Notes under the pieces: generated by a model
The model's database searches: none
Seen by the model: only the letters and a program-made list of their open reading frames with translations
Told to the model about the DNA's origin: nothing
Assembly: GCA_963575745.1 (NCBI GenBank)
Contig: CAUYUJ010015765.1
Coordinates: forward strand, 85,001 to 149,000
Source of the DNA: Prorocentrum cordatum
Taxonomy: Eukaryota > Sar > Dinophyceae > Prorocentrales > Prorocentraceae
Length of the DNA: 64,000 nucleotides
Reading direction: 5' to 3'
In this document: piece by piece, positions 42,200 to 52,977 of the stretch
How the letters are laid out: each line of letters opens with the position of its first letter
How positions within the stretch are numbered: position 1 is the stretch's first letter
Position numbers and translations under genes: made by a program

Positions 42200-42398
42200 C
42201 TGTCGGGGAGACGTAAGACCCGGGTACGGGGGACTCGGAAATCCCCGACGAGGTCGTCAAAAAAATGACGAGGCCGAGCCTGCATTTTGACGAGGCCTCC
42301 CGCTGCAGACATCCCACGAAACTCCTCCTCGTCAAAATCCGAGACGCGGACGTCAAAAAACGATGGCGAACCCGAATCCCGGCAAACCCGGGTCTTAC
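42200..42398 (-). mobile_element. LMF intron 2: 199-bp introner-like element
   Basis: The intron begins GTAAGACCCGGGT (42398-42386) and its exact inverse ACCCGGGTCTTAC lies at 42225-42213 on the minus strand, 13 nt before the acceptor. A second nested inverted pair ATTTTGACGAGG / CCTCGTCAAAAT lies inside. Removal joins AGC and GTG in phase 0. GT donor, CAG|G acceptor. Confidence 0.8.
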
Positions 42399-43165
42399 GC
42401 TCCCCCGAACCTGCGCGGAGAACACGACCTCGTGGCGCGAGTGTATCGGGTTGGCGAAGTACTCGTGCCGCTCGTACGGAATGCCCAAATGCATGTCTAG
42501 TGCTCGCTGCACGAGCGGAGAGGCCATAAGAGGCTCCAAGTAAGACCCAGTGTCCTCGCTGCCGCTCAAGATCCAAGCATACGCCCGCAGGCTCGGAAGG
42601 AACGCGAAGGCCAACATGCAGAGAACCAGTACTGGCGCCACAGAACGATACATTCCTTTTGCAGAGCATCGCTTGTTCTCAGGCCCTTGCGGGTGGACTG
42701 CGGGGACGCCGCGGACGGTGCCCAAGGAGGCGACCAGCGGAACAATGGACAGAGGGTGCAAAAAAGCAAAGTTGCCGCCGACGAAGATGCCCGCCACGAA
42801 CACGATGATGACCACAGATGCGCAGAATCTCGCCGGGATGCGAAGAAGCTGCCGGGCGAACCAGAATGAATCGAGCGTCCCTTCCGGCACGGGAAACGCC
42901 AACAAGAACAGCGGAGCAAACAACTCCGCTACGTTTATGGAGAAAAACTGCATCACCCGCATCACGGAATGCGGCGCGTACGCGTGAAGGTACCAGGACA
43001 GCTCGTTTGGCGACGGCTGGTTCTCGTAGAAATCGTAAAGGCAGGTCAAATCCTTCCAGCACCGGTCTCCCACGCGCATCTTCTCCAGCCCGGCCCCGAA
43101 GAAGAGGCGGAACGCCACGAGGGTCAGCGAGACCTCGGCAAAGAACAGGCAGGCGCGCACCATCA
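42399..43165 (-). CDS. Lipase maturation factor (LMF), exon 2
   Basis: LMFs are multi-span ER membrane proteins needed for folding and assembly of dimeric lipases in animals; homologues occur widely in protists and bacteria. This exon carries the family core: FRLFFGAGLEKM, CWKDLTCLYDFYENQP, SWYLHAYAP, then NVAELFAPLFLL and several hydrophobic segments (VVIIVFVAGIFVGGNFAFL, LVLCMLAFAFLP). The end reads HSRHEVVFSAQVRGS, joining exon 3. Two upstream splice options: TGTGGAG|TG at 43165 (fits a GTGAGC donor at 47103) or GGTAG|GCGG at 43191 (fits a GC donor in exon 1). Both keep the frame. Confidence 0.85.
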
Positions 43166-43552
43166 CTCCACAGGGAATCCGCCGACCCCGCCTACCGGGT
43201 GCGAGAGGGCACGCGGGCGACGATCCAAAGCGGGTCTTGCGCGAGATGACGCAGCGACCCTACGCGTGGCCTTCGCGGGCCGTCGGCGCGGCGCGCCACA
43301 CTGGAGACGAGGGCGCGCTTACGCGCGATCTTGCGCGGGCAGCTTACGCGCCAATATATCGGCGCAGACGACCCCGTTTCTCTGCGTCGCCCATGTGAGA
43401 TCCCAGACAACCTACGTCGTGCTTTGTTCACCCCCTCCCCGTGACCGGCTTTCCGTCCTGAGCCGTTGCTTCGCGGTCCCGAGGCCTGGCGAGGGTCCTC
43501 GGAGGCCGAAAGACTGAGCAAGACCTCCCGTCGTGATTGCGTTTTAAGAAGC

Positions 43553-43567
43553 AAAAACAACAACAGC

Positions 43568-43607
<40 letters not shown>

Positions 43608-43615
43608 CCAACACC

Positions 43616-43673
<58 letters not shown>

Positions 43674-43674
43674 C
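43553..43674. repeat. (AAC)n microsatellite
   Basis: About 38 AAC/CAA triplets in LMF intron 1. Confidence 0.95.
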
Positions 43675-43840
43675 TCTTGGCGCCCCGCGCCAATCTCTTG
43701 GATCTGCGCCGGACCCCCCCCCCTCCCTGGCGCGCGGAGCGATCCAGGGGCGGCGCCGCAGGCGCCGCCGGGGGGGGGGGGGCCCGCGCGGACCCAGGAA
43801 ATCCGCGCGGAGCGCCACAAAAGTTTATGTTGGTGGCGAT
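43673..43840. mobile_element. Cloverleaf fold-back element, copy D
   Basis: Arms CTTGGATCTGCGCCGGACCC and ACCCAGGAAATCCGCGCGGA; inner hairpins CCTGGCGCGCGGAGCG and GGCGCCGCAGGCGCC; end AAAGTTTATGTTGG. It directly abuts the AAC microsatellite. Confidence 0.75.
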
Positions 43841-44389
43841 TTGTTGTTTCTCCTTCGCTTTGGTGTGGGGTGTCGACGAGCTTCCCTGGGCGAGGCGGCG
43901 AGCTCCGCGGCGCCCCCTCCCGGGCCCTCTCCGGGCCTCCGCGGCCACACCCCAGCGCCTTCAGGGCCTCCAGGGTGCCCAGGGTGCCCTCCGCGGCAGC
44001 TCCGAGAGGAGCCGTGGGCTCTTCCGGCTCTGGCACGCCCGCTTCTCGCACGGAGGGGGGGGGCGGGGGGGGGGGGGGGGGGGGGAAGCGAGGCCCGCCA
44101 AGCGTTCCGAGTCGCTCACTTGCACGCCCTTTCGGCCCAGCGCTGTTGGACAGGGCGGCGGGGGGGGCGGAAGGGAACTACCACGTAAGTGAACTCGCCT
44201 GGGTCTAAACTTAACCGCCCTCCATTATGCACGGCCATGGGGGCCAAAAAACAGCTCCAAGTGACCAAGGAGCCTCTCAACGCTACCCCCCGCGCGAGGC
44301 GAGAATCCCCCCCAAAAAAAAACCTGAGCTCAAGCATGATTTGTGCCCTCTCGCCTCTTGCGCTCGATGGGCCTCTCTGGCGCATCGAG

Positions 44390-44812
44390 ATGGCGCTTCC
44401 CCATATTTTCCAATATTTTCGGGGCTTCTGTCTTCCCCCCCCCCACTTCCCATATTCTCCCATGTTTTCCTGGGAGTCGACGAGGAATTGTGTCTGTGTG
44501 TTTTCCCCCTCCCCCCCCCCCCTGAAAAAAAGGACGGCACGAACAGAACCGTTCGGAGGTCTGCGCTGCCGGATCCCCATCCCTGCCTGGCGCGCGGAGC
44601 GCGCCGGAGGGCGCCGCCGGGAGGCGCCGCCGGGGGGGTCAGCTGAAGGGGCCCTGGGACACACAAATAAATACACACAAATAAAGGATCCCCCATATTT
44701 TCCCATCTGTTCTGGGTTTTCGTCTTCCCCCCCCCACGTCCCATATTTTCCCATGTCTTCCTGGGCGTCGACGATGAATTGTGTCTGTGTGCTTTTCCCC
44801 TCGTGATCAGCG
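44390..44812. repeat. CCCATATTTTCCC dispersed repeat, two copies around a partial cloverleaf
   Basis: Copies at 44395-44530 and 44690-44810 share CCCATATTTTCCCATGT, GTCGACGA, TTGTGTCTGTGTG. Between them 44550-44650 is a partial cloverleaf element (copy E; CTGGCGCGCGGAGCGCGCC and GGAGGCGCCGCC hairpins only). Confidence 0.7.
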
Positions 44813-45070
44813 CCGGTCCAAGAGATCAGCAGAGATCCGACAGCACATGTTCATGCAAGTCGTTTCGGGCGTTGGCAGAACTGGGTTTCGTAAGGCCAGG
44901 TTTGGTGACGTGTCCTGGGGGGCGCCCCCCCCGCCCCGTTCCACTCACCGGAATTGCCGTCACCCGATTGTGTTGGGGTCCTGGCTATGCCCGATTGTTA
45001 TGCTTCGACGAGGGGCCAATTGTTCCGACACAGCCCCGACGGCCCAAGAAGCACTCCACGAGCATCCATT

Positions 45071-45279
45071 TGGACGCCCGAAATGGGCACCGAAAGAATG
45101 GGTAAAATGCCCAACAACAAATGTTGCCCCAAACCAACAGCGGCCGCTGTTGGGCAGGCTGCCTCCTGTCTCAAATGGACACATGTCGCGGCTGCGCGGA
45201 CAGCGAGTCCTGTTCAAAATGAACAGGAACTGGTGTTGGGTATCGTACCCATTCTTTCCGTACCCATTTCGGGCGTCCA
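45071..45279. mobile_element. Fold-back element with about 48-bp arms
   Basis: Left arm TGGACGCCCGAAATGGGCAC ... GAAAGAATGGGTAAAATGCC is inverted at the right (TACCCATTCTTTCCGTACCC, ATTTCGGGCGTCCA). The loop has GTTCAAAATGAAC and other short palindromes. In LMF intron 1. Confidence 0.75.
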
Positions 45280-45639
45280 GAATCCAGGAAAGGCCCCGAG
45301 GGGCCAAATCTCCGGCTCCAAGCGGTGACCCTCCGGGATCGACGGCCTCCAGGATCCTGAGGTGTTTCGGGATTTTCAGGTCAAGGGCCCCGAGAAATTC
45401 GGATCGATGGCCTCCAGGATCCCTCCAAGGGGGCCCTCCCAGAAACGCCCCCTTGGGGCCTTCAAGGCTGCCGAACGGGCCCCAAGAGACATCCAAGATG
45501 ACCTCTTAAGATCTCCAAGATGCGTTCAGCAGACTGTGTTTTTACTATCCACTGCCCTGGGCCCTTGCGTCAACGAGGGCTGCTGGTTGTCTAGACCCAA
45601 GGCTACTGTGGCTCTGAGATTCTCGGTGAATATCAGTAC

Positions 45640-45829
45640 TACCGCAGTTTCGTGTCGTGCCGATTTCGGCGTTGTTCTGACACCACGAGGACCGTTCAAC
45701 ATTGAACGATCGTCCGTTTCCGAAACTTCAGCTCGGTCAACGTCGACCGATTCTGGGTCGCTGGCGGCGTCCAACGTTGAACGCCGGCGGCGGGATCGCC
45801 GCCAGTCAACACGACGGGAACCTACCATA
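45640..45829. mobile_element. TA-MITE copy 3
   Basis: Starts TACCGCAGTTTCGTGTCGTG, ends GGGAACCTACCATA. TA on both sides. Internal GTTCAACATTGAACGATCG and CCAACGTTGAACGCC palindromes. Confidence 0.8.
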
Positions 45830-46480
45830 CATCCTGTGGATCCTTTCCCACCTGCACAAAGATGAATGCATTATGAACTCATGCCCCGCTTGTGAGGGGG
45901 GTATGCCTCACGCCGTTCCCAGGGCAGTTGTGTTGCATCCTTGGCAGTTCTGTTGCACTGCATGCTTTCATGTGTCCCTTCTTCTGACTGCTCGCCTGCG
46001 CATCGGCTCTAGACAGGCTGCTGGGGAAGCGGGAAGCAGAAAGAATAAATTCGCCCATCTACCTGGCGGAGGTCGTCGGAATGGCGTCCGCCTCTTGAAT
46101 CAAGTCTGCAGACCCAAGGCGCGACGAAGGATCACAGGATTCAAATCTTCCATCGTCGGCAGGCTGAAGAAGAAACGGCTCCGCAACCTGATTCCTATTG
46201 CTGCCCCATCTGTTCGCACTCGCAACCTCCACCGCGGAACTCACGGGAATCTCCGCCGACCCTTGGGGCACTGGCGAGTGAGATACCTGCCCACCCTTAG
46301 TCCCACCCCTTCGGTCCGGATTCGCGAGCAGGGGGTGGGCATGGGGGAGCGTGCCGCATCAATCACGATCGAATCTGGAAATCCGGCGGAATCGAGATGT
46401 GCGTCAGATTGGGCTACATCGGCACGGAGTCGATCTGGATCGGATTGGCCGCGCCAGGATGCTCAACGGCGCTATGCGAC

Positions 46481-46672
46481 TACGGCAAATTCGTGTCGTG
46501 ACGACCTCGGCGTTGGTTTTTGACACCGCGTGGATCGTTCAACCTTGAACGATCGGCGGCTTTTCGATCGCCCGATCGTTCCATATAGGCCGATTCTGGG
46601 CCACTGGCGGCGTTCAACCTTGAACGCCCGCGGCGGGGTCGCCGATGGTCGACACGACGCAAACCTACCGTA
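46481..46672. mobile_element. TA-MITE copy 4
   Basis: Starts TACGGCAAATTCGTGTCGTG, ends CGCAAACCTACCGTA. Internal palindromes intact. Confidence 0.85.
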
Positions 46673-47103
46673 TCGAGCCGCATCGGGCCATCGAACTATA
46701 GGAAACCAATCGGATCGGACAAGCCAACATCGGAGATCGGCTCGATCGGAAGCCGATGGACCCAGGCGCGCAGCTGCCCTTCGCAGAGCTCCGCACCTGC
46801 TCTATAGCCGCCCGCGGGGCAGCCTGGCGGGACGGATGTACACCCCCATGCTCCAGGAGAAGCGCGGGAGAGCAGCTCACGCAGAGGAGCGAGGAGAAGG
46901 ATGGCACCCAGACGAGCCGTTCACACCGTGAGCCGGCTCGACTCCAGGCACAAGGGTGGGCGGTGGGGGGGAGGAGGGGAGGGGGGAGGGGGAGGAGAGT
47001 GCGAGGGTTAGAGCAAGCTGAGGGATCGCCTATCTGGCCCTGTTTGTTTGCGCGAAGCGCTGGGCATCGACACTCTTCGATGTTACCTGCGGAGCCAGCT
47101 CAC

Positions 47104-47656
47104 CATCGAACAGGGTCAAGGTGATTGACAGAGCCGAGATCAAGAAGCCGATCTCGAGGATCATCGTGTCGAATGCTGGGAAGAACCACAGACGGCCATG
47201 TGTGTACGTGACCCACCAACTGGACCAGCACAGCGCGAGTGCCGGCCACCACCTGGGCTTCCCGATCACGAGTAAGGAAGGTATGAGTGCGAGGGCGTTC
47301 AAGACGACTAGCCCTTGAGCTGAAAACCCTCCACTTGGTGGCGTGAGCAGCCACATGATAGGGCCGTCGACAACGTTTCCTAAGAAAGCCAGGAAGAATA
47401 TCAGTCCATACAGCCGTATAGCGCACAAATGTGCTGTGGTCGCCCGAATCTTGGGTATAAGCATGAGAAAGACACAATACCGGCACTCGTCTGGACCGAC
47501 AAATCTATGTTTGAGGCGTGTCTCTTCAGGACTGCGACCACAACTCGATCTACCAAGACCTGCGCCAAAATGGGTACGGATGAAAATCGGCTTGGATACG
47601 ATGGTTATGACAAGTGCACAAACGAACGTTTCGCGGACGCGTGAACGGGCATCCAA
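47104..47656 (-). CDS. Lipase maturation factor (LMF), N-terminal exon 1
   Basis: Open minus frame (first codon in frame is TTG at 47656; true 5' end unknown) with three to four hydrophobic spans: LCAIRLYGLIFFLAFLG, LVVLNALALIPSLLVIG, WWPALALCWSSWW and FDTMILEIGFLISALSIT. The last matches the LMF pattern FGWDxLLLETGFLA. Read with exon 2 the spacing to FRLFFGAGLEKM is as in the family, so nothing appears to be missing between. Donor GATG|GTGAGC (47103-47102) or the GC at 47098-47097. Intron 1 is about 3.9 kb and holds the AAC tract, cloverleaf D and E, a fold-back and two TA-MITEs. Family call fair, start uncertain. Confidence 0.6.
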
Positions 47657-48162
47657 AATGATATCTCACATCGCAACTGTATAATATCTGTTGACCTACG
47701 CCATGAAGCCATGAACGCACTCCCAGCCTCCAGACCGCTGGTCATATCTTGACTGCGCGCAAGGAGTTCGGGGCGAGGGGAATAAACCTGGAAAGCGAGA
47801 GGATTTCTAGAATTAGAAGGGATCGGCCCTTGGTCAAGACGAAGCCTGGACGAGGACAAGTTCGGGTGAGGATGAATCGAGAACCTCTGAGATCCCGCGG
47901 CTCTGGAGCATGTCTCGGGCGCCGCGGCCTCCTCGGAGCGTTCCGGAACGCTCTTAGAACGCTGGTGGAACGCCCTGGAACGGATTTCTCCCCGTCCTGG
48001 CCCCACCTGGCTTGCCAGCGGGACAGCGTCCCCGGGGCCAGCTCTCCCTCCCGGAAGTATATTCTGTTGACGGTCCCGAGGCCCAGCAGGGGCCTCCGGA
48101 GGCCAAAAACAGCGAAAAAAACACCTCCCGTCGCAATTCTGTCGTGCCTCGAGGGGGTTATG

Positions 48163-48348
48163 GGTACTCCAGATTTCGTAATAAAAGGGGGGGGGTCTCA
48201 TTTCAAGGGGGGTCTCTTCCAGGCTATCTTGGAGGCCTGGGGGGGTCTGGGGACGATGTTTTGGAGGGTTCTCCCACGGGGGGGGGTCCTGAAATGGCTT
48301 GTCTTGGAGGGTCCAGACCCCCTCCCTTTTATTACGAAATCTGGAGTA
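48163..48348. mobile_element. MITE with perfect 25-bp TIRs, copy 1
   Basis: TACTCCAGATTTCGTAATAA(AAGGG) at the left is exactly inverted at the right; TA at both ends. The interior is G-rich (GGGGGGTCTC, TTGGAGGG). The left edge may be off by one or two bases. Copy 2 is at 54801-54984. Confidence 0.8.
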
Positions 48349-48399
48349 GGTGGGGTGGCTGGTGGGGCCCAGGGACACAAAAAAAGAAAACACACAAGT

Positions 48400-49240
48400 C
48401 CCAGGATTCCCCGTATTTCCCGTCATCGCCTCGGTTCTCGTCGTCCCCCCCCCCCACTCCCCGTCTTGTCCCACGTTTCCTGGGGAGACGACGATTCATT
48501 GTGCCTGCGTGCTTTTTTATTCCCCCTCCCGGGTGGTGTCGTTTGTGTTCTGGCCGAGCCAGGACGCCCGAAGAGGCCGACGGCAAAGTCCTTCTTGGGG
48601 GGGGACCCCTCGGCGGCAGCAACACGAGGGGCGGACGGCCTGGGGGGGGGGAGCGCTGCGTGCATCCAGGGGCTCCGACTGTCGGCGGTGGACAACCCTC
48701 CCGTTAGTAAACCACCCTCTAGTGAAAACGGCCGATCCGGGAGATCCACGTGGACCTCCGATCCTCGAAGATGATTTATTGTTGTTGTCATTGTTGTCTC
48801 CACGCCCAGGGCGGAGCTTGGAGCACAGCAGGCACGACACGAGGGCCAGGCGATCCTGGCTTCAGGTCGGGCATGTCCTCCTACAGGCGGGCGTTAAAAG
48901 AGAACTAAAACAGTCAAAAATAGTCCAAATGGTGAACGTTTTCTTGGTCGGCGTTTCGATACTCGACGGAAAGGGGGAGGGGAGGGGTCTGGCTCCGGAC
49001 CTCTGCATAGCGCGACTGTTTGCAACAGTGCGTCCGATGGGGGAGACTGACTCCACCTGCTCGAAACAGGCGCCAGAAACAGCCAAGATCCACTACTCCA
49101 TGCGGGGGGGGGGATGGGGGGTTCGAGGGCCCGCGCCGATCGGCAGAACAATGCCAAAAAAACAACCACATGGCACGAAGCATCGGTACCAGACTATTTT
49201 TGAATGCTTTGTCGGCGGTGGACAGGACCTCCCTTTAGTA
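48400..49240. repeat. Cluster of three dispersed repeat families
   Basis: 48400-48550 is the CCCCGT..TCGTCGTCCCCC..TGTGCCTGCGTG variant of the CCCATATTTTCCC family. 48678-48730 and 49208-49262 share TCGGCGGTGGACA...TTAGTAAACCACCCTCTA. 48990-49170 is copy 2 of the GTCCGATGGGGGAGAC family. No gene. Confidence 0.65.
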
Positions 49241-49249
49241 AACCACCCT

Positions 49250-49855
49250 CTACTGCAAAACGGCCCAAGACCGAAACCGACGACCCTGGACCCGCAGAAT
49301 GACTGCCGCGAAGCCCTCTCGCGAACCGAAAACGGCCAATTCGCTAATCGACGTGTCAGGGTAGGAGTCGGCGACTACAATGGGTGCGGTTTGCGAAGGG
49401 TGCGGTTTGCCTCTCGTCATATCTGCCCCTCCCGCCACCGGGAAACGGATGACACTGTCACTCAATGCGACCGAATCACATGGCACTGTGGCTCCTCCTA
49501 GTACAGTGGAGCACACATCGAGGATGACAGTGTCGCTGGAAACGACGACAAAAGTGACATTGTCTCTCACAAAGGCCCCGGAAAGGCCGCCACAAAGCAA
49601 CTCGCAAACCGCTCCCAGGCGTAACCGCACCGATTGTAGTCGCCGAAGGAGGTCGATCAACCAACCTCCCATCTTGAGCATTCCTCCTGCAGATAGACAT
49701 GCCCGACTTGATCCTAGCTCTGGAAAGGCCCCCACCTGCTCTCCGGGTTCGGTCCGTCCGCCCTGAAGAGGCTCTCCGTCCAGGGCACCTCCAAGGGGGC
49801 CTTTTGGGCTCTCGGCTCGGGGAGGGGGCGACGGCAAGTCGCGGCCCGAGGCTCG
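49250..49855. other. No recognisable gene
   Basis: The minus frame LLRRLQSVRLRLGAVCELLC and neighbours is open but matches nothing I know. Confidence 0.5.
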
Positions 49856-50151
49856 CGCGGCAGGTTCGTGTCGTGTCGACCCTCCTCCTCCTCCTCCTCC
49901 TTCTCCTCCTCCTCCTCCTCCTCCTTCTCCTCCTCCTTCCTCCTCCTCCTCCTCCTCCTCCTCCTCCTCCTCCTCCTCCTCCTCCTCCTCCTCCTCCTCC
50001 TCATGGCGGGATCGTTCAGTCTTGAACGATCGGCCGTTTCCGAAACGTCAGATCGTTCAACAATGATCCGATCCTGGGCCACGGGCGGCGTGAATCCTGA
50101 AACGCCCGCGCCGAGGTCGCCGCGAGTCGACACGACGCGAGCCTGCCGCAC
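49856..50151. mobile_element. TA-MITE copy 5 with an internal (TCC)n expansion
   Basis: Ends GCGGCAGGTTCGTGTCGTGT and (inverted) GTGCGGCAGGCTCGCGTCGT. Where other copies have CCGGCGTTGGTTCCTGACAC, this one has about 120 bp of TCC triplets (49881-50002). Confidence 0.85.
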
Positions 50152-51364
50152 AGGAAGAGGGGGCCACGAGACCTGGGGAGATGTCGTCACCCTGGCCACG
50201 ACGTCCCACCCCGCCCCTCGTTGTGTGACGTTGGCCAGACTCTGAGCGACGGCGCTCGCAGCCTTTGCTTCACTCCTGGTCGTCTCCCCCTTCTTCGGCG
50301 CCTGGCGGCTTGAGGATCCCAACGGGGCGCCTCCGGCGGGCGTCCGGGACGATCCAGGCACCCCAGGAGAGCTCCCGGCGAGGCACAGCTGCTGGGGAGC
50401 ACGCTCTCGGCGAGGCGCAGCTGCTGGAAAGCATCCCGAGGCGCGAAAACCCCCAAGAACCCATGAGCACTTTCTCCCCCGCAGGCGACCCAGACATCCT
50501 CCGAGGCGTTTTTTGTTCAATCCGCGGCCCAAAATCTCCCAGCCGACTCCCCGGGCAATAGTTTCTCGTCCCGGGTCCATTTTAGATAGCCCTGCGTAGG
50601 GGCTCGACCACAAGAAATCTTCCGCACAAGAAACTCAACCCTGAGATCCCAGGACGCCCGTTGATCTTTGGTGTGGGAACGTCACGCCTTCCACAGCAAA
50701 AACATCGAAACCGAAGAAACCCTGGGCACCCTGGAGGCATGCAGGGAGTTTCTTGACATGGGCCTCCACTGTACGGGGCCCCACAACGGGCCCTGGAGCC
50801 GACCTCGACAAAAAAGAACGCCAGGATGAAAAGCATCAGATCGCCGGAGATCTGGGGACACCACCTCGGGTCATCACCACTCTTCTAGGATCGGCGCGGG
50901 GTGTGCCGAGTGGGTAGGGGGCTATAGGTGGATGCGAATGTGGGTTCTATCTGGCCTAGCTTTGCTCACGAGTGGGCTACAAGCGCCACAAGCGTCCTGC
51001 GGGCTAGACCAAGTGAGCGGAGCCCACGTTGCCCAGATCCCTGACCTCCCTAAGCCATTTGGGGCGTGTGCCCTTTACGTATAAGCCAGATTAGGCCAGA
51101 TACAACCCAATCTAGCAACGTGCAGTGCCTGCCGGCGCGTTGCTTTGCGTAGGTGGGCTGTGGTGCGGTCCCTCCTCGTGCCTCTCGGCCTTTGGCTGCC
51201 CAGCAAGAGCATCCACCTTTAATAACCCCCTCATCGCCTTTGCAACCCCCGCGACGGTCCAAGTTGGCCACCCCCGCCTGACGTCTGCTCGCCGCAGGCG
51301 AGGCGCCCGCTAGAGGGGCCCGCCGCCGCCAGAAGGGGGACGGAAGGTGCGGTACGCGCGGCGC
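50152..51364. other. No gene seen except a weak fold-back
   Basis: TGGGTTCTATCTGGCCTA (50942) is inverted at about 51090 (TTAGGCCAGATACAACCCA), a 20-bp-arm fold-back. The rest is unassigned intronic sequence. Confidence 0.45.
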
Positions 51365-51407
51365 CTTCTGGAGGCTGCAGCGGGTGCCACTCCCCGTGGA
51401 TGAAGCC
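51365..51407 (-). CDS. 2OG-Fe(II) oxygenase exon C (micro-exon)
   Basis: A strong acceptor (CCTCCCTCCCGCAG|GGC) and a 43-nt exon reading GFIHGEWHPLQPPEG, then donor G|GCGCCG. G-E-W-x-P-x-x-PPEG is the strand just before the GALVxxxGDxLE segment in this family, i.e. exactly what is missing between exons B and D. Starts phase 0, ends with one base, as required by both neighbours. Confidence 0.55.
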
Positions 51408-51486
51408 CTGCGGGAGGGAGGAAGGGAGAGAGGGAGGGAGGCGAGGAAGCAGAGAGGGAGGATGGAAGGAAGGAGGGGGGGCACTC

Positions 51487-51665
51487 CTCCTCCTCCTCAT
51501 CCTCCTCCTCCTCCTCCCTCCCTCCCTCCCTCCATCCCTCCCTCCCTCCCCCTTCCCCTCCCCCTCAGGGAGGAGGGAGGGGGGAGGAGGGAGGAGGGAG
51601 GAGGGAGGAGGAGGAGGAAAAGGAGGAGGAGGAGGACGACGACGAGGAGGAGGAGGAGGAGGGGT
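51487..51665. repeat. CCT and GGA imperfect tracts
   Basis: CTCCTCCTCC, CTCCCTCC, then GGAGGGAGG and GGAGGAGG, partly self-complementary. 51666-52440 holds no recognisable gene. Confidence 0.85.
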
Positions 51666-52439
51666 CGCCCAAGCCCTTCGGAGAAGCCCTCCGCCGCCCC
51701 CTCCCCACGACGCGAGAAGAGCAAGGAACGACGGCACCGAGGCGCCGCCCCCGCGGGGCCCCGCGCCAAGCCAGGGGGCCCGCACGGGCTCCCGCACGGG
51801 CTCAGACATCCGCCGTCGAGCCGCTCTGCTTCACAGCGTGGCCCCCCCCCCCACTGCACCCCGTCCCTGCGAGGCGGGGCTGATATCCACATCCACCGCC
51901 TGGGAGCCGACGCGCTGGCGCCCCAGCGGGCGGTGGATGTGCATCTATATGTTGGCCCCCGGGGGCCCGAACATGTCCATGTCTACCGCCTGCCGAGGTC
52001 CCGAAGAGTGACCATCCAGACGGTGGTCATGTATAAATTCCCGCCCCGGATTCCCCGGGGCCCGTTTCTCCTCCCGAGTCGTGCCTGACGGCCCGGGGGG
52101 CCCAGCGAGGGCCCCGAGATCCCAGAGCGATCAAAAACTTTCCGGCGCGAGGGCTTCGCAACGAGAGGAGCTCTGAGACTTGATACGCGTGAGCCGTTGC
52201 GTCTTCTTCTCGGGTACGCATGACCCCGGGTCAGCGCAGACCAGTGTCGGCCAGGGCCCAATCGCGAAGCCCGGCTGGCCGCTTCGCAGCGCCCAAAGCC
52301 GCGTCAGCGGAGGGCGAAAAAGGGGAATCGGACGCACGTGACTCCCAGACCCAGGCCAGCCGCGGGGGATTGGTTTTGACGCCCATGAGCGCTGACTCCC
52401 ACTACGTGAGTCCGGATATTGCTTTGTTTCTTGATTACT

Positions 52440-52625
52440 GATGTTACGATGCTTATTGTTGATCATATTACCATTCTAATGATGATCTTCCTAATGATTA
52501 TACCATTATAATGATATGTGTTACAATTCTATTCCTATATCATCATTATATTACAATTCTAATGATTACCATCATACTATCATATTACCATTCTAATGAT
52601 TATTGTTGATCATATTATTACTAGT
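52440..52625. repeat. AT-rich island with TTACCATTCTAATGAT units
   Basis: CATATTACCATTCTAATGAT occurs at about 52467 and 52579, with several diverged units between. Strongly AT-rich against a GC-rich background. Confidence 0.75.
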
Positions 52626-52652
52626 TTTCCTAGTGTTTCCCCTGTTATTTGC

Positions 52653-52732
52653 AAGGAGCGCCTCCAGGCCGCCCGCCGTGCTCTGCTGCACCGTGACCAC
52701 GCCGTAGTCGGTGTGCTCCGTGCAGGAGCCCC
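52653..52732 (-). CDS. 2OG-Fe(II) oxygenase exon B (HxD)
   Basis: Acceptor GGCCCAG|GGGGC at 52734-52733; (TCC)n lies upstream on the sense strand. Two bases complete a split Gly codon, then GSCTEHTDYGVVTVQQ, STAGGLEALL. HTD is the proximal iron-binding HxD; H-T-D-Y-G-x-x-T and GGLE are typical of IPNS/gibberellin-oxidase-like enzymes. Donor CTT|GCAAAT (end 52653) or GAG|GCGCTC (end 52662); both phase 0. With only about 26 codons it would be missed by gene finders. Confidence 0.65.
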
Positions 52733-52794
52733 CTGGGCCGCCGGGGGGGGGGGAGGGGGGGGGCCCAGTTTCCCCCGGGGCCGTAGGCTACCCG

Positions 52795-52973
52795 AGGAGG
52801 AGGAAGAGGAGGAGGAGCGGAGGAGGAGGAGGAGGAGGAGCAGGAGGAGGGGAGGGGGAGGAGGTGGACGACGCTCAGGAGGAGGAGGAGGAGGAGGAGG
52901 AGGAGGAGGAAGGTGATGGGGAGGAGGAGGAGGAGGAGGAGGAGGAGGAGGAGGAGGAGGAAGAGGAGGACCT
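52795..52973. repeat. (GGA)n microsatellite
   Basis: GGA triplets with AGC and GACG interruptions; (TCC)n on the sense strand just before oxygenase exon B. Confidence 0.95.
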
Positions 52974-52977
52974 TTTC

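Noticed and set aside
46060-46165. Possible tRNA (GGATTCAAATC resembles a B box)
   Set aside because: No matching acceptor stem or A box at the right distance.
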